In this document: one piece after another, positions 24,303-34,449 of the stretch
Numbering within the stretch: position 1 is the first letter of the stretch
Layout: each line of letters opens with the position of its first letter
Origin: Chloroflexota bacterium
GTDB taxonomy: Bacteria; Chloroflexota; Dehalococcoidia; GIF9; AB-539-J10
Assembly (NCBI GenBank): GCA_013388845.1
Contig: JACAEN010000040.1
Location: forward strand, 1 to 47,406
Direction of reading: 5' to 3'
DNA: 47,406 nt
Program-made: the position numbers and the translations under genes
The notes under the pieces: generated by a model
The model's input: the letters and a program-made list of their open reading frames with translations, nothing else
Databases searched by the model: none
Told to the model about the DNA's origin: nothing

Positions 24303-24536
24303 ATGGCGAAGGTGTCAGTCAATCGAAGGGGCGACAAGGTGGAGCCCGAAGCAAAACGCCTCTACGATGAAGTCATAGTTCTCAAAACGGCAATCGAGGA
24401 GGCGATAATGAACGGGCAAAAGTCCCTGCCTGATCTGAAAGATACTCCGGAGCCGCGCCTGGTTTCCCATGGGGACTTGGCCCTTACCTGCGCAAAGCGG
24501 AATTCAGAAGTCGTCGGCTGGCCCAACAACCTTTGA
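24303..24536 (+). CDS. Small uncharacterised protein, paralogue B (right-arm copy)
   Basis: Mirror of 22871-23104: 77 residues with the KSLPDLKDTPEPRLVSHGDLA core, from the ATG in CTAATGGCG. Its weak GGGGGA lies about 10 bases upstream. Confidence 0.5.
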   Translation: MAKVSVNRRGDKVEPEAKRLYDEVIVLKTAIEEAIMNGQKSLPDLKDTPEPRLVSHGDLALTCAKRNSEVVGWPNNL

Positions 24537-24787
24537 ACCTGGGTCTCAATATTCGTTAACTGACTCGGGGGTATTCCACACAGTTTTCCTCGTTGCCTTG
24601 CCTTTTGGCCAGCATAGTGCTTTGGCGTAACCACCCTCGACTTGGACAAAATGATGAATTGTGAGATGTATTGGCCGTCATTGAATGGGAGTCACTTTCG
24701 TTGGTTTCCCGCTGCTTTAGCCGGGCAGGGTGGCTATCTGAACAGGCTGGGGATGATAGCGCTCTCTAGGCGCAGATTGGGCCGCCA

Positions 24788-26170
24788 TCAGTGCGTTTTC
24801 CGCCGACGCAGATGCTCAACCATGGAGCTGAATGCTTGCTTTAGCCGCGCTGGCTGCAAATTGCCCAACAGCAGTTCCTCAGCTTTGACCTCCGGTACCC
24901 TACGCACTTCCTTTACGCGGGGCAGGAAAAATAGTGCCACAGCCAGTCGCGCTACTCCTGAGACTATAAAAATGGAGCGGAAATAGCTGCCCATGAAGAG
25001 CGGCAGATAAGGTGCCACAATGCCTCCCACGAGAGGCCCCACGCTCAGGCCGAGGTACACCAGAGAGTTGTAGAGGGCTATGTAGCGCGTCCTGTTCTGC
25101 GGGGGAGACGCATCGAATATAAAGACGCTGCTGGAGAGCTGGAAACCAGACCAAGCAAACCCGGAAAAAATCTGCATGGCAATCAGCCACCAGAAGTTGC
25201 TGCTCAACGCCCAGCCCAGTGCCACAAACGGAACAAGAAGGCCGCTGATTTTCAGCACCTTGATGCTTCCTGCCCTGTCCATCCGCTTGCCCCACCAGGT
25301 TATGAAGCCGATGGCCGCCAGAGCCGCCGCTGAGCTCATGACAGCATAGGCCATGTAGCTGAACCGAAGGTCGCGCAACATGTAGGGAGAGAAAAAGGGC
25401 CCGGCAATATTGGTCGTTAAGTTGATCAATGCGCAGAAGAGCATGAACATGCCGATGTTGGTGGAGAACAAGTCTCCAGCTATTTTCAGCATGCTCTCGT
25501 TGTTTTGCTTTTCTGTGGCTGGGCTCAGCGGTTCATACATCTGTGACAGGAAATAAAGTGACACCAGCCGTGATGCCATTGCTCCAGCAAATATGACGGC
25601 GAAAGCCAGGTTGGTGTTGCCGGTGAGCAGTTGCAGGATGCCGCCGGCGACATAGGTGAATGCCAGGGAGACAACACCGCCAATCCGGTTGCGCCGGCCG
25701 AAGAAGCGACCGCGTATCTCCGCCGGCACCAGGTCCGCCATCATACTGCCCCACACAGGGCTGGCAGCAGCATCAAACGCCGTGCTTAGCGTCACGAGCC
25801 CTATCAGCCACCACACCTGGTGTGTTGTGAAGAGATAGGGAATAAGCAAAATCGGCAGCCACATCAAAGCGTGCATGAGGACCATGCGCAGTATGAAACT
25901 CTTGCGGCTGCCTACCCTTTCCGAGAGCCCCGGCGCTGCGAGCTGCGCCGCCGCCATGGTGAAGTTGGGCACGCTGGCTAGCAGTCCAATCTGCTGCGTG
26001 GTGGCCTTAATAGTCAGTGCGAACGGCGTAATGTAGTTCTGCGTCAAACCGACCATCGCGGAATAGGCTGAGCCGTCTAGGATGCTGTTCCTCAGGCTCT
26101 TCTTGACCTGCTCCTCGCTCAGATTGGACGGAACATCGCGAAAGTGGCGTGGGAAATGTATATCAATCAA
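24788..26170 (-). CDS. Major facilitator superfamily transporter (right-arm copy)
   Basis: Mirror of 21237-22619: 460 residues, TTG start, about 12 membrane segments, with motif-A-like GLSERVGSRKS. Substrate unknown. Confidence 0.93.
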   Translation of the reverse strand: MIDIHFPRHFRDVPSNLSEEQVKKSLRNSILDGSAYSAMVGLTQNYITPFALTIKATTQQIGLLASVPNFTMAAAQLAAPGLSERVGSRKSFILRMVLMHALMWLPILLIPYLFTTHQVWWLIGLVTLSTAFDAAASPVWGSMMADLVPAEIRGRFFGRRNRIGGVVSLAFTYVAGGILQLLTGNTNLAFAVIFAGAMASRLVSLYFLSQMYEPLSPATEKQNNESMLKIAGDLFSTNIGMFMLFCALINLTTNIAGPFFSPYMLRDLRFSYMAYAVMSSAAALAAIGFITWWGKRMDRAGSIKVLKISGLLVPFVALGWALSSNFWWLIAMQIFSGFAWSGFQLSSSVFIFDASPPQNRTRYIALYNSLVYLGLSVGPLVGGIVAPYLPLFMGSYFRSIFIVSGVARLAVALFFLPRVKEVRRVPEVKAEELLLGNLQPARLKQAFSSMVEHLRRRKTH

Positions 26171-26303
26171 AGTGGTAATCTACCTGCCTTGTGTCTGGCG
26201 CGCAGGACATGTAGGTGTTGGTTGCATGTAGACAGTTTGGCACATAATTGTACTCGAGATTTGGCTTAAGTCAAGAGTCGCAGCGTATCGGCGCTCCGGG
26301 CTT

Positions 26304-26609
26304 GTGAGCAAGGTGCCCAAGCTGACGGTCAAGCGAGTGGTGAGAAGTTGCGGAGGAGAAGCAGAACGCCAGCACCACCGGGTCCTGAGTCCCAAAGCGG
26401 CAGTGGAGGAGGCAATACTAAAGGGGCAAAAGTCCCTGCCTGACCTTGAAGATATTCCAGAGCCGCGCCTGGTTTCTAATGACGACCTTGCCTCACCAGC
26501 GCCAACTCAGGTTCAGAGATTGTCGGCTGGATTGACAATGTTTGACTTTATGCCTTGGTATCACTTAACTAGCTGGGCAAACCTCCCAACTTTGTTGATG
26601 GCTGCCTGA
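26304..26609 (+). CDS. Small uncharacterised protein, paralogue A (right-arm copy)
   Basis: Mirror of 20798-21103: GTG start, 101 residues, KSLPDLEDIPEPRLVSNDDLA core; ends 34 bases before the M48 protease gene. Confidence 0.5.
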   Translation: MSKVPKLTVKRVVRSCGGEAERQHHRVLSPKAAVEEAILKGQKSLPDLEDIPEPRLVSNDDLASPAPTQVQRLSAGLTMFDFMPWYHLTSWANLPTLLMAA

Positions 26610-26643
26610 ATCTATAATAAACTATTCTCCAGCTGGCTGAGCG

Positions 26644-27885
26644 ATGGTGAATCCCTTTTTTCTTATCATCCTTTTCGCCCTGATTATCGAGTACGTGATA
26701 GACGCCGTCGCACATTTACTGAATGTCAAGTCGTTGCGCGCAGAACCGCCTTCCGCTCTGGCAGATGTTTACCAACCTGGCGATTACCGCAGAACTCAAG
26801 ATTATATCCGCACCAACACCCGTTTTGCCCTGGCCGCCAGCACATTCCACCTGGCCGTTCTGCTTTCCTTCTGGTTCGCCGGCGGCTTCAACTACCTCGA
26901 CCGTCTGGTGAGAGCCTGGGGCTTCGCTCCCATCCCGACCGGCTTGCTTTACATTGCCGTGCTCGCCTTAGGTTATAGCCTGCTTACCCTGCCCTTCAGC
27001 ATTTACCGCACCTTTGTGATTGAAGACAGGTTTGGCTTCAACAGGACGACTCCGCGCACTTTCGTATTGGACAGAATCAAGGGTCTGGGCCTGGCTGCCC
27101 TGCTCGGTGGCGCCTTCCTGAGTGGTATTCTGGCCTTGTTTGAACATGCGGGCTCCTACGCCTGGGTCTACTGCTGGCTTGCCTTCACTATTGTCTTCCT
27201 GATTCTGGAGTATGTGGCTCCAGTGTGGCTCCTGCCTCTGTTCAACAAATTCACCCCGCTGGAGTCAGGGGAATTGCGAGAAGCTATCTTCGCCTATGCC
27301 CGCTCCGTTGATTTCCCTATTAAGAACGTTTTTGTCATGGATGGCTCCCGGCGCTCCACTAAATCCAACGCTTTCTTCATTGGATTTGGCCGCCACAAGC
27401 GAATTGCCCTGTTTGACACCTTGCTCAAGAAACATACGGTGCCTGAACTGATAGCCGTGCTTGCCCACGAAATCGGCCACCACAAGAAGAAGCACATAAT
27501 ACAGAACACGGTGTTCAGTATTCTTCACGCCGGAATAGTCCTTTTCCTGCTCTCTATCTTCCTGCGCAGCCCCGGGCTCTATCAGGCCTTCTATATGGAG
27601 CAACCATCCATCTACAGCGGGCTCGTGTTCTTTGCCCTGCTCTGCACCCCGCTGGAAATGGTGATTTCGCTGGTAACCAACGCTCTATCGCGAAAGAATG
27701 AGTATGAAGCCGACCGCTTCGCTGCCCGGACTATCCCACATCCACAGCATCTGATAGAGGCATTGAAGAAGCTCCACGCCGACAATCTCTCCAACCCCAT
27801 CCCCCATCCCTTTTACGTTTTTCTCAACTATTCCCATCCGCCCCTGCTCCAGCGCATGCAGGCTATTCTGCGATGCCATGCCTGA
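26644..27885 (+). CDS. M48 family membrane metalloprotease (right-arm copy)
   Basis: Mirror of 19522-20763: 413 residues, zinc motif HEIGH at 275-279 and Glu353 of NEYEADRFA, with several membrane segments. Confidence 0.94.
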   Translation: MVNPFFLIILFALIIEYVIDAVAHLLNVKSLRAEPPSALADVYQPGDYRRTQDYIRTNTRFALAASTFHLAVLLSFWFAGGFNYLDRLVRAWGFAPIPTGLLYIAVLALGYSLLTLPFSIYRTFVIEDRFGFNRTTPRTFVLDRIKGLGLAALLGGAFLSGILALFEHAGSYAWVYCWLAFTIVFLILEYVAPVWLLPLFNKFTPLESGELREAIFAYARSVDFPIKNVFVMDGSRRSTKSNAFFIGFGRHKRIALFDTLLKKHTVPELIAVLAHEIGHHKKKHIIQNTVFSILHAGIVLFLLSIFLRSPGLYQAFYMEQPSIYSGLVFFALLCTPLEMVISLVTNALSRKNEYEADRFAARTIPHPQHLIEALKKLHADNLSNPIPHPFYVFLNYSHPPLLQRMQAILRCHA

Positions 27886-28004
27886 CTTTCCGAAGGTCCA
27901 CTTCTCGCAGATGTATGCTCAACAATCCCACTGTTGCTCGGGCTTGAACAGGGTACCCCAGTCGGCTGTGCCGACGGATTCTTGGCCTTCCGCCTCAGTA
28001 TTCC

Positions 28005-28040
28005 TCAACTAGCCAGAGGACACTGTGCGCATCTGCCCTC
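28005..28040 (-). pseudogene. DUF2851 3'-end remnant / island boundary repeat (right-arm copy)
   Basis: Mirror of 19367-19402; reads REGRCAQCPLAS then stop on the minus strand. Its direct-repeat partner on this arm is 36302-36331. Confidence 0.65.
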
Positions 28041-28114
28041 TCGGCTTACCCTCTGGGCAAGGGCGGTTATATATTGTACTTCTTGAATTGCACGAAATGA
28101 CGAAATGTGCAGAG

Positions 28115-28146
28115 AAAAAAGAAGCAAGGTTGTTTCTGGCTGCTTC
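28115..28146 (-). terminator. Putative terminator after the methyltransferase (right-arm copy)
   Basis: Mirror of 19261-19292: GAAGCA/TGCTTC stem followed by six T on the minus strand. Confidence 0.45.
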
Positions 28147-28159
28147 GCGATATTACCCA

Positions 28160-30445
28160 TTACGAAATAGCTCGGAGACACAGGACAGGCTCTTGTGCCA
28201 AAAGCTTCCGCAGGATTGACAGATCGGGCAATCCCAACACGTCGGATATTGCTGTGTCTATCGCCTCGCGGACAGGGTCACTTGCCATCTGTGGGAAAGG
28301 AAGCAACGCTTGGTTGCCCAGAGCATCGTAAGTGTCAACTAACTGCTGTGTTTGCTGGTGAGTGAGCCGTCGAACGTCCAGCACCGGCATTTCCGATAGA
28401 ACGGGTTTCTTGAAGCCTACCCATGGCCCGTGCGTCTCCTCTCTATTGGAAAGGAGGATTAGTAACCCAAGCGTTGAATTCAGCCAAAGGACAAGCACCT
28501 TCTCAACGTCTTCCCCTTCCTCCTCTGTGGACACAGGCCACCAAACATTAGACAAGACTTTAGTCGAGACGCGTGTGGCAACGAGGCGTTGTGTGTTTAG
28601 CCCCAAGCGTTCGGCGAGAACGATTCGTCCTGCCTTGGGCCATAGATCTTGCACCCGGCGCAGGTGTCGTCCGCGCCTAGCCTTTGGCAGTGGAGATAGA
28701 TATGAATTTGGTCTCTGGTCAAGAGTCGTTACCAAAGCCGTATTATGACTCCAGAAGGCTGGATATTGTGTAGGAGTCTTCGTGAGTCTAAACGCGTCAT
28801 AAACATCACGTCGGTCAGGACCAAGTTGAGCCAGCATCCGTAGAGCACAGAGCGGCAAACTAGCGACAGCACCTGTGCCTGGAAAACGGATGTACCCACT
28901 ACTTAATTGGTAAGCCGCTCTGATCAAGTCGGCTTGTGCGAAAGCGCAGGGCAATATCCATAAGCCATCCCGTATATTACCCCAAGGAATGGTGAGCGCT
29001 TCCCCAAACTTGACATCACCCAGCATCACTTCGTGCGCTCCCTGCCCGGTGGCGATGTCCGGCGGATAGGCGTTGTTGAGGGAGTGGGCTATGCTCAGGG
29101 CTTCAACTACGGTTGTCGGGTTTTTCCATAGGTTTAGGCACACAACATCTCCTTCGGGCGGTGCAACGGCATGTGGGTCATCAACTTTGCGTGCTATTAT
29201 CAACACTTCACTCAGGTCAGTATTTTCAGAGAAATTCCAGCGCTCGGGGTCGTGGCTGGCGATGATATATTCAAGCTGATACCGCAATCGGAAAAGATGT
29301 CGGGTCTGCTCCCACGCTACTCCGGATAAAAGAGCCTTCGGGAGGACTAACGCCATTCGCCCCCCCGCCTTGAGGTGCAGATCACCTGTAGCCACAAAAA
29401 CAGAACCTAATCCCGCTGTAGCGCTGGCATGAACGCGTGGCCTCTTCAGTAGCTTGGATAGCTCAGCCTGCATGGGTTTTCGCTCTTTGTCAGGCAAGGA
29501 GCCAAACAGCAGGTTTCCTCCAACGCTACGTGTAAAAGGAGGGTTCATAACACAAAGATCAAGATCAGGTATCGTTGCCTGTTGCCGTTTCATTGGGCCT
29601 TTAGCACTAATTTGGTCCGGTGAGATAGAAGCGCCGAATAGGTCGGTTGTCACCACAACGTTGAAATCTTTCAGAAATTCTATACTGCCTAGGCGATGAT
29701 GAGGACCACCGAACGGCATGGCCCAAAGGTGCATGAGCCTGAAGGTTACCTCCGGAGAACGCAGTGCCAGTGTGGATGCGGTGAGATGTAGTGCTGACAA
29801 CAGGACATCATAGCCGTATATGATATCCTCCATAAGGAACCTGGAGATTACGTCCATCTTGGGGGTAATACGCTTGGCTCCGCAGGCTCGAAGAAAATTA
29901 TCGGTAATTGCTTCCGTGGCGGCCATAAGCAGCGTGCCGGTGCCGCACGCTAAATCCGCCACGCGAAAGCTGGGCAATTCAACGAAGTCGCTCCAATCAA
30001 GATTCCATTTTTCAGGCTGTAAGGCCAGCTTCAATAATAGTGTCGCCGCCGGGACAGATGTATAGTATGTGCCAAGATACTTCGCTTCCGCCAGAAGCCT
30101 GTGGTACACACGGCCCATAAGGTCATGCCGAAGCGCCGCTCGTTGCTGCACCATTTCCAGAGCAGTCTTCGCAAGGGAACGCAGAGCTTTCTCTGAGTCC
30201 GGATTTGATGGCAGGGCTAAAAGTAACTGGCGCGCCACATGGAAAATGGGGTAGTAGTTGATTTGAGTTAGGATATACTCCCAGTGATCGGCAAAGGCAG
30301 AGATGGCATCATGGGCCTGCAATGTCTGTCGCAAATGTTGAACTTGGGATTCATAATCGGCAAGCACTTCTTGAAAGACCAGAGCATTGACTAGTGTCAG
30401 CCCGGCTATTTTGGATACTGAGTCGGATGCAGAGTTTTCCTTCAT
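28160..30445 (-). CDS. N6-adenine DNA methyltransferase (right-arm copy)
   Basis: Mirror of 16962-19247: 761 residues, motif I DLACGTGT and motif IV NPPF, with a long C-terminal recognition-like region and no nuclease domain. Its start overlaps the nuclease-like gene's stop by ATGA. Confidence 0.9.
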   Translation of the reverse strand: MKENSASDSVSKIAGLTLVNALVFQEVLADYESQVQHLRQTLQAHDAISAFADHWEYILTQINYYPIFHVARQLLLALPSNPDSEKALRSLAKTALEMVQQRAALRHDLMGRVYHRLLAEAKYLGTYYTSVPAATLLLKLALQPEKWNLDWSDFVELPSFRVADLACGTGTLLMAATEAITDNFLRACGAKRITPKMDVISRFLMEDIIYGYDVLLSALHLTASTLALRSPEVTFRLMHLWAMPFGGPHHRLGSIEFLKDFNVVVTTDLFGASISPDQISAKGPMKRQQATIPDLDLCVMNPPFTRSVGGNLLFGSLPDKERKPMQAELSKLLKRPRVHASATAGLGSVFVATGDLHLKAGGRMALVLPKALLSGVAWEQTRHLFRLRYQLEYIIASHDPERWNFSENTDLSEVLIIARKVDDPHAVAPPEGDVVCLNLWKNPTTVVEALSIAHSLNNAYPPDIATGQGAHEVMLGDVKFGEALTIPWGNIRDGLWILPCAFAQADLIRAAYQLSSGYIRFPGTGAVASLPLCALRMLAQLGPDRRDVYDAFRLTKTPTQYPAFWSHNTALVTTLDQRPNSYLSPLPKARRGRHLRRVQDLWPKAGRIVLAERLGLNTQRLVATRVSTKVLSNVWWPVSTEEEGEDVEKVLVLWLNSTLGLLILLSNREETHGPWVGFKKPVLSEMPVLDVRRLTHQQTQQLVDTYDALGNQALLPFPQMASDPVREAIDTAISDVLGLPDLSILRKLLAQEPVLCLRAIS

Positions 30446-31047
30446 AATTCTTCGTCCGCAGATTTTTTGCGACTTCTTTTAGGAACCTCGCAGATGCCAA
30501 GGATCTCAGCAGCGCGGTTGATGGTAGCTGGACTTGTGAAGACTAAGCGGGCAAACTCGTCTATCCCCGCGTTTAATACATCGACTGCCTTTACAACGGC
30601 GTCTTCACGGATAAGCTGTTCAAAGGTGCCGCGCAAGACGTCAGCTAGGTAATCTAATCCGCCCTCAGTCCACCCTGTCTCTCCTGTCTCGGTACAAACA
30701 GCGACCTTAAATGTGCAACTACTCAGAAATCCTTGCAGCTCGGAAAATGAGGGGATTTTTCTGATAGCGGCTGGATAAAGCAAAGCAATACCCACATGAG
30801 CAACTCCACTGACTACCCTATCTCGCGCCTGCAGCAGAGCTTTCTCTGCGGCAGCTAATTTATCAGCCACCTTACCTTCAATAACGGTACGGAGGCCGCG
30901 GTAGACTACCAGAACATCAGGTACATGTCGGCGCTCTTGAAGTGCCTGTCTGAATGATTGCTCCGGTGCTATGACTACACATCGCTCATGAAGAAGCAGT
31001 GCCAATAGAACATTGAAGACTTCCTCACGATAGCCGCTGCTACTCAC
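30442..31047 (-). CDS. PD-(D/E)xK nuclease-like protein (right-arm copy)
   Basis: Mirror of 16360-16965: 201 residues, GTG start, Asp44 and Glu57-x-Lys59 as the putative metal-binding core. First gene of the two-gene methylase module. Confidence 0.75.
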   Translation of the reverse strand: MSSSGYREEVFNVLLALLLHERCVVIAPEQSFRQALQERRHVPDVLVVYRGLRTVIEGKVADKLAAAEKALLQARDRVVSGVAHVGIALLYPAAIRKIPSFSELQGFLSSCTFKVAVCTETGETGWTEGGLDYLADVLRGTFEQLIREDAVVKAVDVLNAGIDEFARLVFTSPATINRAAEILGICEVPKRSRKKSADEEL

Positions 31048-31134
31048 GATTGCCTACCTAATAGGTTAGTTCAGTTTAACACAAAACAGGCAGAACGTGC
31101 ATGTTTCGAATTGACTTAGAAATTAGAGTTGCGC

Positions 31135-31213
31135 GAATTCCAGGAACACCACCCTTCACAAGGTGAAGGAACAGGCCTACTACAAAGAATTAGCTATTAT
31201 GTCCCCGGAACAC
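31135..31213 (-). repeat. Island hairpin repeat R5, long form (right-arm copy)
   Basis: Mirror of 16194-16272; lies between the HNH gene and the nuclease-methylase module. Confidence 0.8.
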
Positions 31214-31224
31214 ACTCGAGTATC

Positions 31225-31635
31225 TTATTCATGCCTTTTCGATGTTTGAGATGGGTCACAGTTTCGATGTATAACCCTATTTTGCGTTACCTTTTCATAA
31301 TCGATAAACTTCGAACCCGACTCAGCAAGGGCAGGCTGATGGTCAAGATTCCAGGGGTTACTTGGCTCAGCCGGTTTGCTACAGATAGCACACAAACCAT
31401 GCTGCTCAGTGAGTAGCCAGTCACGATACTTCTTGCGCAAAGGGCGTAGTATGTTTCCACCAATGGCTAGCGCCCGACTCGCATAGACAGGAAGACGAAC
31501 CTCATAGAAATCAGCAGACTTGCGTATGACCGCACCGGCTGGAATCTGTAAGATCCATTCGTCTCGTTCTTGATCGAACCTCGGCCTATACCTTAACATA
31601 AAGGATTTGTTCTTTGTCGCCGTTCTTTTAGTCAT
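31225..31635 (-). CDS. Small HNH-type protein (right-arm copy)
   Basis: Mirror of 15772-16182: 136 residues, CAIC, LDHQPA and HRNC zinc/HNH elements in the C-terminal half; ATG preceded by GGAGG. Confidence 0.7.
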   Translation of the reverse strand: MTKRTATKNKSFMLRYRPRFDQERDEWILQIPAGAVIRKSADFYEVRLPVYASRALAIGGNILRPLRKKYRDWLLTEQHGLCAICSKPAEPSNPWNLDHQPALAESGSKFIDYEKVTQNRVIHRNCDPSQTSKRHE

Positions 31636-31672
31636 CTTCAACCTCCGTGCCTCAAAACCAGATTATACTCCC

Positions 31673-31748
31673 AATTCCAGGGACACCATCCTTCACAAAA
31701 TGAAAGATCAGGCCTACTACAAATTAAGTGTCATGTGCCCCGAATACC
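31673..31748 (-). repeat. Island hairpin repeat R4, long form (right-arm copy)
   Basis: Mirror of 15659-15734, with the TAGTAGGCCTGATC insert. Confidence 0.8.
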
Positions 31749-31784
31749 CAAGAAAATGATAAAATTTGGTTCACCCAAAGGTGG

Positions 31785-31811
31785 GGATAAACTAAGTAAG
31801 TTCGTTTATCC
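31785..31811. promoter_or_regulatory. Inverted repeat upstream of the 237-residue gene (right-arm copy)
   Basis: Mirror of 15596-15622: GGATAAAC and GTTTATCC, 11 bases apart. Confidence 0.35.
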
Positions 31812-31845
31812 ATAGTTAGGCGAAAGCCCGTAGGAGGATGTTGTC

Positions 31846-32559
31846 ATGCCAAAGTGGTTAGTCAGATTAGAGGGTGAGAAGTTCGATTTGGAGGATCTTC
31901 CATCACTGTTGTGTTCTCCAAAACACACCGTCATCGAGGAGGATGGTCTTTACTATTTGGAATCGTCGGACTTCGACTCACTTGGCTCAGCGTATGAAGT
32001 GCGTGAACATGCAATCGCAATTATCAAAATGCTGAATGGAGCAATGAAGCTTTATATTCCCAGCTTTCGTGGCGTTTATGAAGGTGGTGTGACCATGATT
32101 GAAGAAGATGGGAGACGCCACCACTATGTCTACCTTGAAGGCTCGATCGAATTACGATCTAAGGTAAGTGCAAATCTCACAGTAACTACATCGAATAATA
32201 CACAACAAACAGACTCACTGCCCAGCACCATCGAATCTTGGATTAGTCTCGCCAAGGCTGACACGGCTGTTGCTGACGCACTTCATTTTTTTAGAGAGAA
32301 TACCTGGATCAGTCTTTACAAGGTATACGAAATCATTAGTGGGGATGTGGGTGGCCAACAAGCGATCATAAAAAAAGGTTGGGCGACAAAGCATAGTTTA
32401 AGTCGGTTCACTCAAACTGCTCAAAGCAAGGCAGCCCTTGGCGATCTCGCACGTCATGCCGCCAACAAGTTTAAGCCACCAGCGCAGCCGATGAGTATCC
32501 AAGAAGCTGAATCACTAGTAAGAGGAATCATGCTGAGTTGGTTAAGTTCAAAAACGTAA
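31846..32559 (+). CDS. Uncharacterised 237-residue protein (right-arm copy)
   Basis: Mirror of 14848-15561: beta-rich N-terminal half, helical C-terminal half, AGGAGG before the ATG. No family recognised. Confidence 0.7.
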   Translation: MPKWLVRLEGEKFDLEDLPSLLCSPKHTVIEEDGLYYLESSDFDSLGSAYEVREHAIAIIKMLNGAMKLYIPSFRGVYEGGVTMIEEDGRRHHYVYLEGSIELRSKVSANLTVTTSNNTQQTDSLPSTIESWISLAKADTAVADALHFFRENTWISLYKVYEIISGDVGGQQAIIKKGWATKHSLSRFTQTAQSKAALGDLARHAANKFKPPAQPMSIQEAESLVRGIMLSWLSSKT

Positions 32560-32574
32560 TCATTTGTTACCTCT

Positions 32575-32639
32575 GAGTTCTAGGAACACCATCCTTCACA
32601 AAGTGAAGGACAAATCAGCTATTACGTCCCCAGAATACC
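32575..32639 (-). repeat. Island hairpin repeat R3b, short form (right-arm copy)
   Basis: Mirror of 14768-14832, 15 bases after the 237-residue gene's stop. Confidence 0.8.
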
Positions 32640-32649
32640 GTCGCAGTAT

Positions 32650-32694
32650 TGGATCAAGCCTACTACGAATCAGGTATTATTTCGCCAGAATGCC
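32650..32694 (-). repeat. Island hairpin repeat R3a, truncated (right-arm copy)
   Basis: Mirror of 14713-14757; only the 5' half of the long form. Confidence 0.65.
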
Positions 32695-32760
32695 ATCACA
32701 CTAGTGTAGCAAGCTTATTTAACGGGCCGTTTCAGACTGTGATGGGGATGCTTACCCGCC

Positions 32761-32909
32761 AAAAATGAAACGCCCCGAGTAACCTCACTTCCTTCACCTG
32801 CTATCATCCAGCTTGGCTTCAAGCTTACCTGCACTGGCTACCGCCAACACCTTTCAGCTTCCGCCAAACCCGACTCTGATGCCAGGTCCCCGCTCGGCTA
32901 CTCGGGACA
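32761..32909 (-). ncRNA. Candidate structured non-coding RNA (right-arm copy)
   Basis: Mirror of 14498-14646: 11-bp terminal stem, internal ACCTG/CAGGT pairing, two tetraloop-like hairpins and a U-rich end on the minus strand. Confidence 0.55.
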
Positions 32910-32915
32910 GTTTGT

Positions 32916-32945
32916 AGTGTAGCACACATATGGAGCATTTGTCAA
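32916..32945 (-). promoter_or_regulatory. Promoter of the structured RNA candidate (right-arm copy)
   Basis: Mirror of 14462-14491: TTGACA, 18 bases, TACACT on the minus strand. Confidence 0.65.
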
Positions 32946-32991
32946 GTCTTGGTTCGTACTGAGAGGTCAGCACCATGCTCTCGAAATCAGC

Positions 32992-33055
32992 AATCCTGGG
33001 TATACCATCCTTCACAAGGTGAGGGACAAATCAGCTATTATGCCCCCGGAATACC
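32992..33055 (-). repeat. Island hairpin repeat R2, short form (right-arm copy)
   Basis: Mirror of 14352-14415. The gene-free stretch 32560-33229 holds repeats R2, R3a and R3b and the RNA candidate. Confidence 0.8.
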
Positions 33056-33229
33056 CTACCAGTTAGAGGTCCTGAGTGAACGTTCTCATGATAACTTGGG
33101 CAGTACAAGCCCTTTCATTATGGCGACCGATATGGTAATCTTTGAATTGGTCTTGATTTTTCAGCCAACAGGTAGTAAGTTACAGAGCGTGATGCTCTTC
33201 TCTGCTAATGTACGAATAACAGGACGAAG

Positions 33230-33703
33230 ATGGCTAGGGACAAAGTTTTGACGGGAGCTGCAGGTGAGCACTACGTAGCCTTTCGGTTTGCTGCGATGGG
33301 ATATGCCGTCGGATTGACAACCAGGGGCACAAGGACTGTGGATTTGGTCGTTGCTAATCCAGATAATGGCAAGTCTGTGACTATAGATACCAAGACGATG
33401 CAGGAAGCATGTACACAGAGTGGGAGTGATTGGTGGTGGAAGTGGCGGATGGGCATACGAGCGTATAAAAAACCCATTTATGAGGACTTCTTCTATGCAC
33501 TGGTAGACCTGAATGGTGACCCTACAAAAACACCTGATGTATTCATAGTGCCGTCCAAAGAGTTAGGTCGTCTCTTAGAACCACATCCAGAAGGGGTAGA
33601 TCCAGCAAGCGGCAAGCTGAGCGACGTTTGGTGCGTCATTTGCAAGAAGGATGCGGAAACCTACAAGGAGAGATGGGATACTATTACAGATGCATTAGCG
33701 TAA
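33230..33703 (+). CDS. PD-(D/E)xK superfamily nuclease-like protein (right-arm copy)
   Basis: Mirror of 13704-14177: 157 residues, GAAGEH helix, Asp38 and Asp53-x-Lys55. Confidence 0.75.
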   Translation: MARDKVLTGAAGEHYVAFRFAAMGYAVGLTTRGTRTVDLVVANPDNGKSVTIDTKTMQEACTQSGSDWWWKWRMGIRAYKKPIYEDFFYALVDLNGDPTKTPDVFIVPSKELGRLLEPHPEGVDPASGKLSDVWCVICKKDAETYKERWDTITDALA

Positions 33704-33797
33704 ATGGCAACACTGAGCCCAATTGAAGAGGTCGGCGTAGATGGCTGTGCGATATTTCACACTCCCTCAATGGAGTGGCAGAATGCATCCAACGTAG

Positions 33798-34412
33798 ATG
33801 GGCATCGCGATGATCTATTCAGGGAAAGTTGACGACGTATCGTGGGCAAAAGGGACATGGCTGATTCTTGATATTGGCTTCTCTAATAATAAGAAAAGCT
33901 GTGGAGTATTACTAGGTGATAATGCAGCAAAGCAGCTTAAATTCAATGATGCGCTTGACGAAGTTGTTAGAATAGCGAGAGACAAACCACTATTGAACTT
34001 GGTAATTGAAGCTCCATTGTCGGTTGCGTTCGATAAATCAGGTAACCCCAAAGCCCGACGTATTGAGAAAGAAGGTGGGAAAAATCATCTATGGTATGTT
34101 GGCCCCGGGTGTGCAGTTTTGGTTGCTGGAATGTATTTGATGAGAAAGTTGTATGACTCTCATCCTTCCGCTGATGTCAAACTGTTCGAAGGCTTCGTCT
34201 CTTATAAGAGTGAGGTTGCCAAGTCTAGCCACTTAAGAGACGTTGAGCTCCTGAGAGAAGCAATTAAGGCTAGACAAACCTTAAGGCATCACATCATAAA
34301 ACCAGAGGATCTTAAAATAGATCCTGATGATAATATCAGAAGCGCATTTGAAGTCATGCATATGAAGGACATAGATTTGGGTATACCCCCTGTTATTAAG
34401 GTTAATGGATAA
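33798..34412 (+). CDS. Uncharacterised protein, possibly RNase H-like (right-arm copy)
   Basis: Mirror of 12995-13609: 204 residues with ILDIGFSNN and LVIEAPLSV motifs; start preceded by an in-frame TAG. Confidence 0.65.
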   Translation: MGIAMIYSGKVDDVSWAKGTWLILDIGFSNNKKSCGVLLGDNAAKQLKFNDALDEVVRIARDKPLLNLVIEAPLSVAFDKSGNPKARRIEKEGGKNHLWYVGPGCAVLVAGMYLMRKLYDSHPSADVKLFEGFVSYKSEVAKSSHLRDVELLREAIKARQTLRHHIIKPEDLKIDPDDNIRSAFEVMHMKDIDLGIPPVIKVNG

Positions 34413-34449
34413 CTGTACTTATTCGGCAAAAGTGGAACACTTTCAGGAC

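Noticed and set aside
32761-32909. Cobalamin riboswitch on the opposite strand of the RNA locus
   Set aside because: A GCCAGGT and a GCACTGGC-like string occur, but the conserved GGGAA...GGTG...ATCC core is missing and no B12-related gene follows.
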